From contig CALXUM010000001.1 of assembly GCA_944391685.1 (NCBI GenBank), forward strand, positions 100,251-164,250: DNA of 64,000 nucleotides, given 5' to 3'. Numbering within the stretch: the first letter of the stretch is position 1; each line of letters starts with the position of its first letter. Below are positions 63,926-64,000 of this stretch, piece after piece. Source of the stretch: an uncultured Alphaproteobacteria bacterium (lineage in GTDB: Bacteria; Pseudomonadota; Alphaproteobacteria; RF32; CAG-239). Both the position numbers and the translations under genes were made by a program. Below the pieces are notes generated by a model that did not search any database, had not been told where the DNA came from, and saw nothing but the letters and a program-made list of their open reading frames with translations.

Positions 63926-64000
63926 TGGTGAGCTCGGGCGGGTTCGAACCGCCGACCCTTTGATTAAAAGTCAAATGCTCTACCGACTGAGCTACGAGCC
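63926..64000 (-). tRNA. tRNA-Lys (anticodon TTT), cut by the window edge
   Basis: The anticodon loop CTTTTAA gives TTT, the T-loop is TTCGAAC, and CCA is encoded at 63926-63928. The acceptor 3' strand CGAGCTC pairs with GGCTCG. The first base of the tRNA appears to lie just past base 64000. Confidence 0.95.

Overview
The window looks like the chromosome of an AT-rich, flagellated, Gram-negative alphaproteobacterium, probably an uncultured host-associated lineage related to Rhodospirillales. This placement is inferred from a FlaF homologue, an alphaproteobacterial SOS box (GTTC-N7-GTTC) before lexA, an N-terminal-only FlgJ rod-binding protein, sigma-54-type flagellar promoters, a MurE with the DNPR motif of meso-DAP ligases, MlaA/MlaC, RND pumps, and a bactofilin/M23 pair. 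No taxonomic search could be run.

Positions 1-12,222 are an accessory island. It holds a large serine recombinase, a HUH-type rep-like endonuclease, a stand-alone integrase N-terminal-like domain, a DUF3768 protein, and a two-HTH protein. At its centre is a four-gene operon (3218-6424): an acidic coiled-coil protein, an HELMH zincin, an unknown protein, and a protein with weak CE-clan/YopJ-like cysteine protease or acetyltransferase features. Two nested pairs of imperfect direct repeats bracket this block. The island ends with an MT-A70-like methyltransferase with an altered catalytic motif beside a complete C5-cytosine methyltransferase, then 0.5 kb of non-coding DNA up to tRNA-Glu.

Positions 12.2-18.8 kb are core genes: yibQ-like deacetylase, lysS, SOS-controlled lexA, a BamE-like lipoprotein, ftsB, an M23 endopeptidase and a bactofilin. 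From 18.9-22.3 kb lie a flagellin gene with a one-base frameshift and a large beta-helix-like insert, and flgE behind a sigma-54 promoter. From 22.3-30.3 kb come two DUF2934 proteins, tRNA-Phe with a duplicated trailer, an AlkA-like glycosylase, a DegT-type aminotransferase, mlaA-mlaC, thrS and a glycosyltransferase.

From 30.4-38.7 kb is a complete RND efflux operon (adaptor, pump, outer-membrane channel), then a lipoprotein, a GST, a solute-binding protein and flaF. From 38.8-47.9 kb are tRNA-Leu, a TPR-methyltransferase, a third DUF2934 protein, and a glycogen/maltodextrin operon (glgB-glgX-malQ-HAD). From 47.9-52.9 kb is a second RND pump with its own TetR regulator but no outer-membrane channel. 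From 52.9-59.0 kb, a leftward flagellar operon flgI-flgJ-flgN-flgK-flgL starts from a near-perfect sigma-54 promoter. The window ends with murE, a periplasmic protein, a fourth GH13 enzyme, a Tyr/Arg-rich envelope protein, a DpnA-like adenine methyltransferase and tRNA-Lys, which is cut by the window edge.
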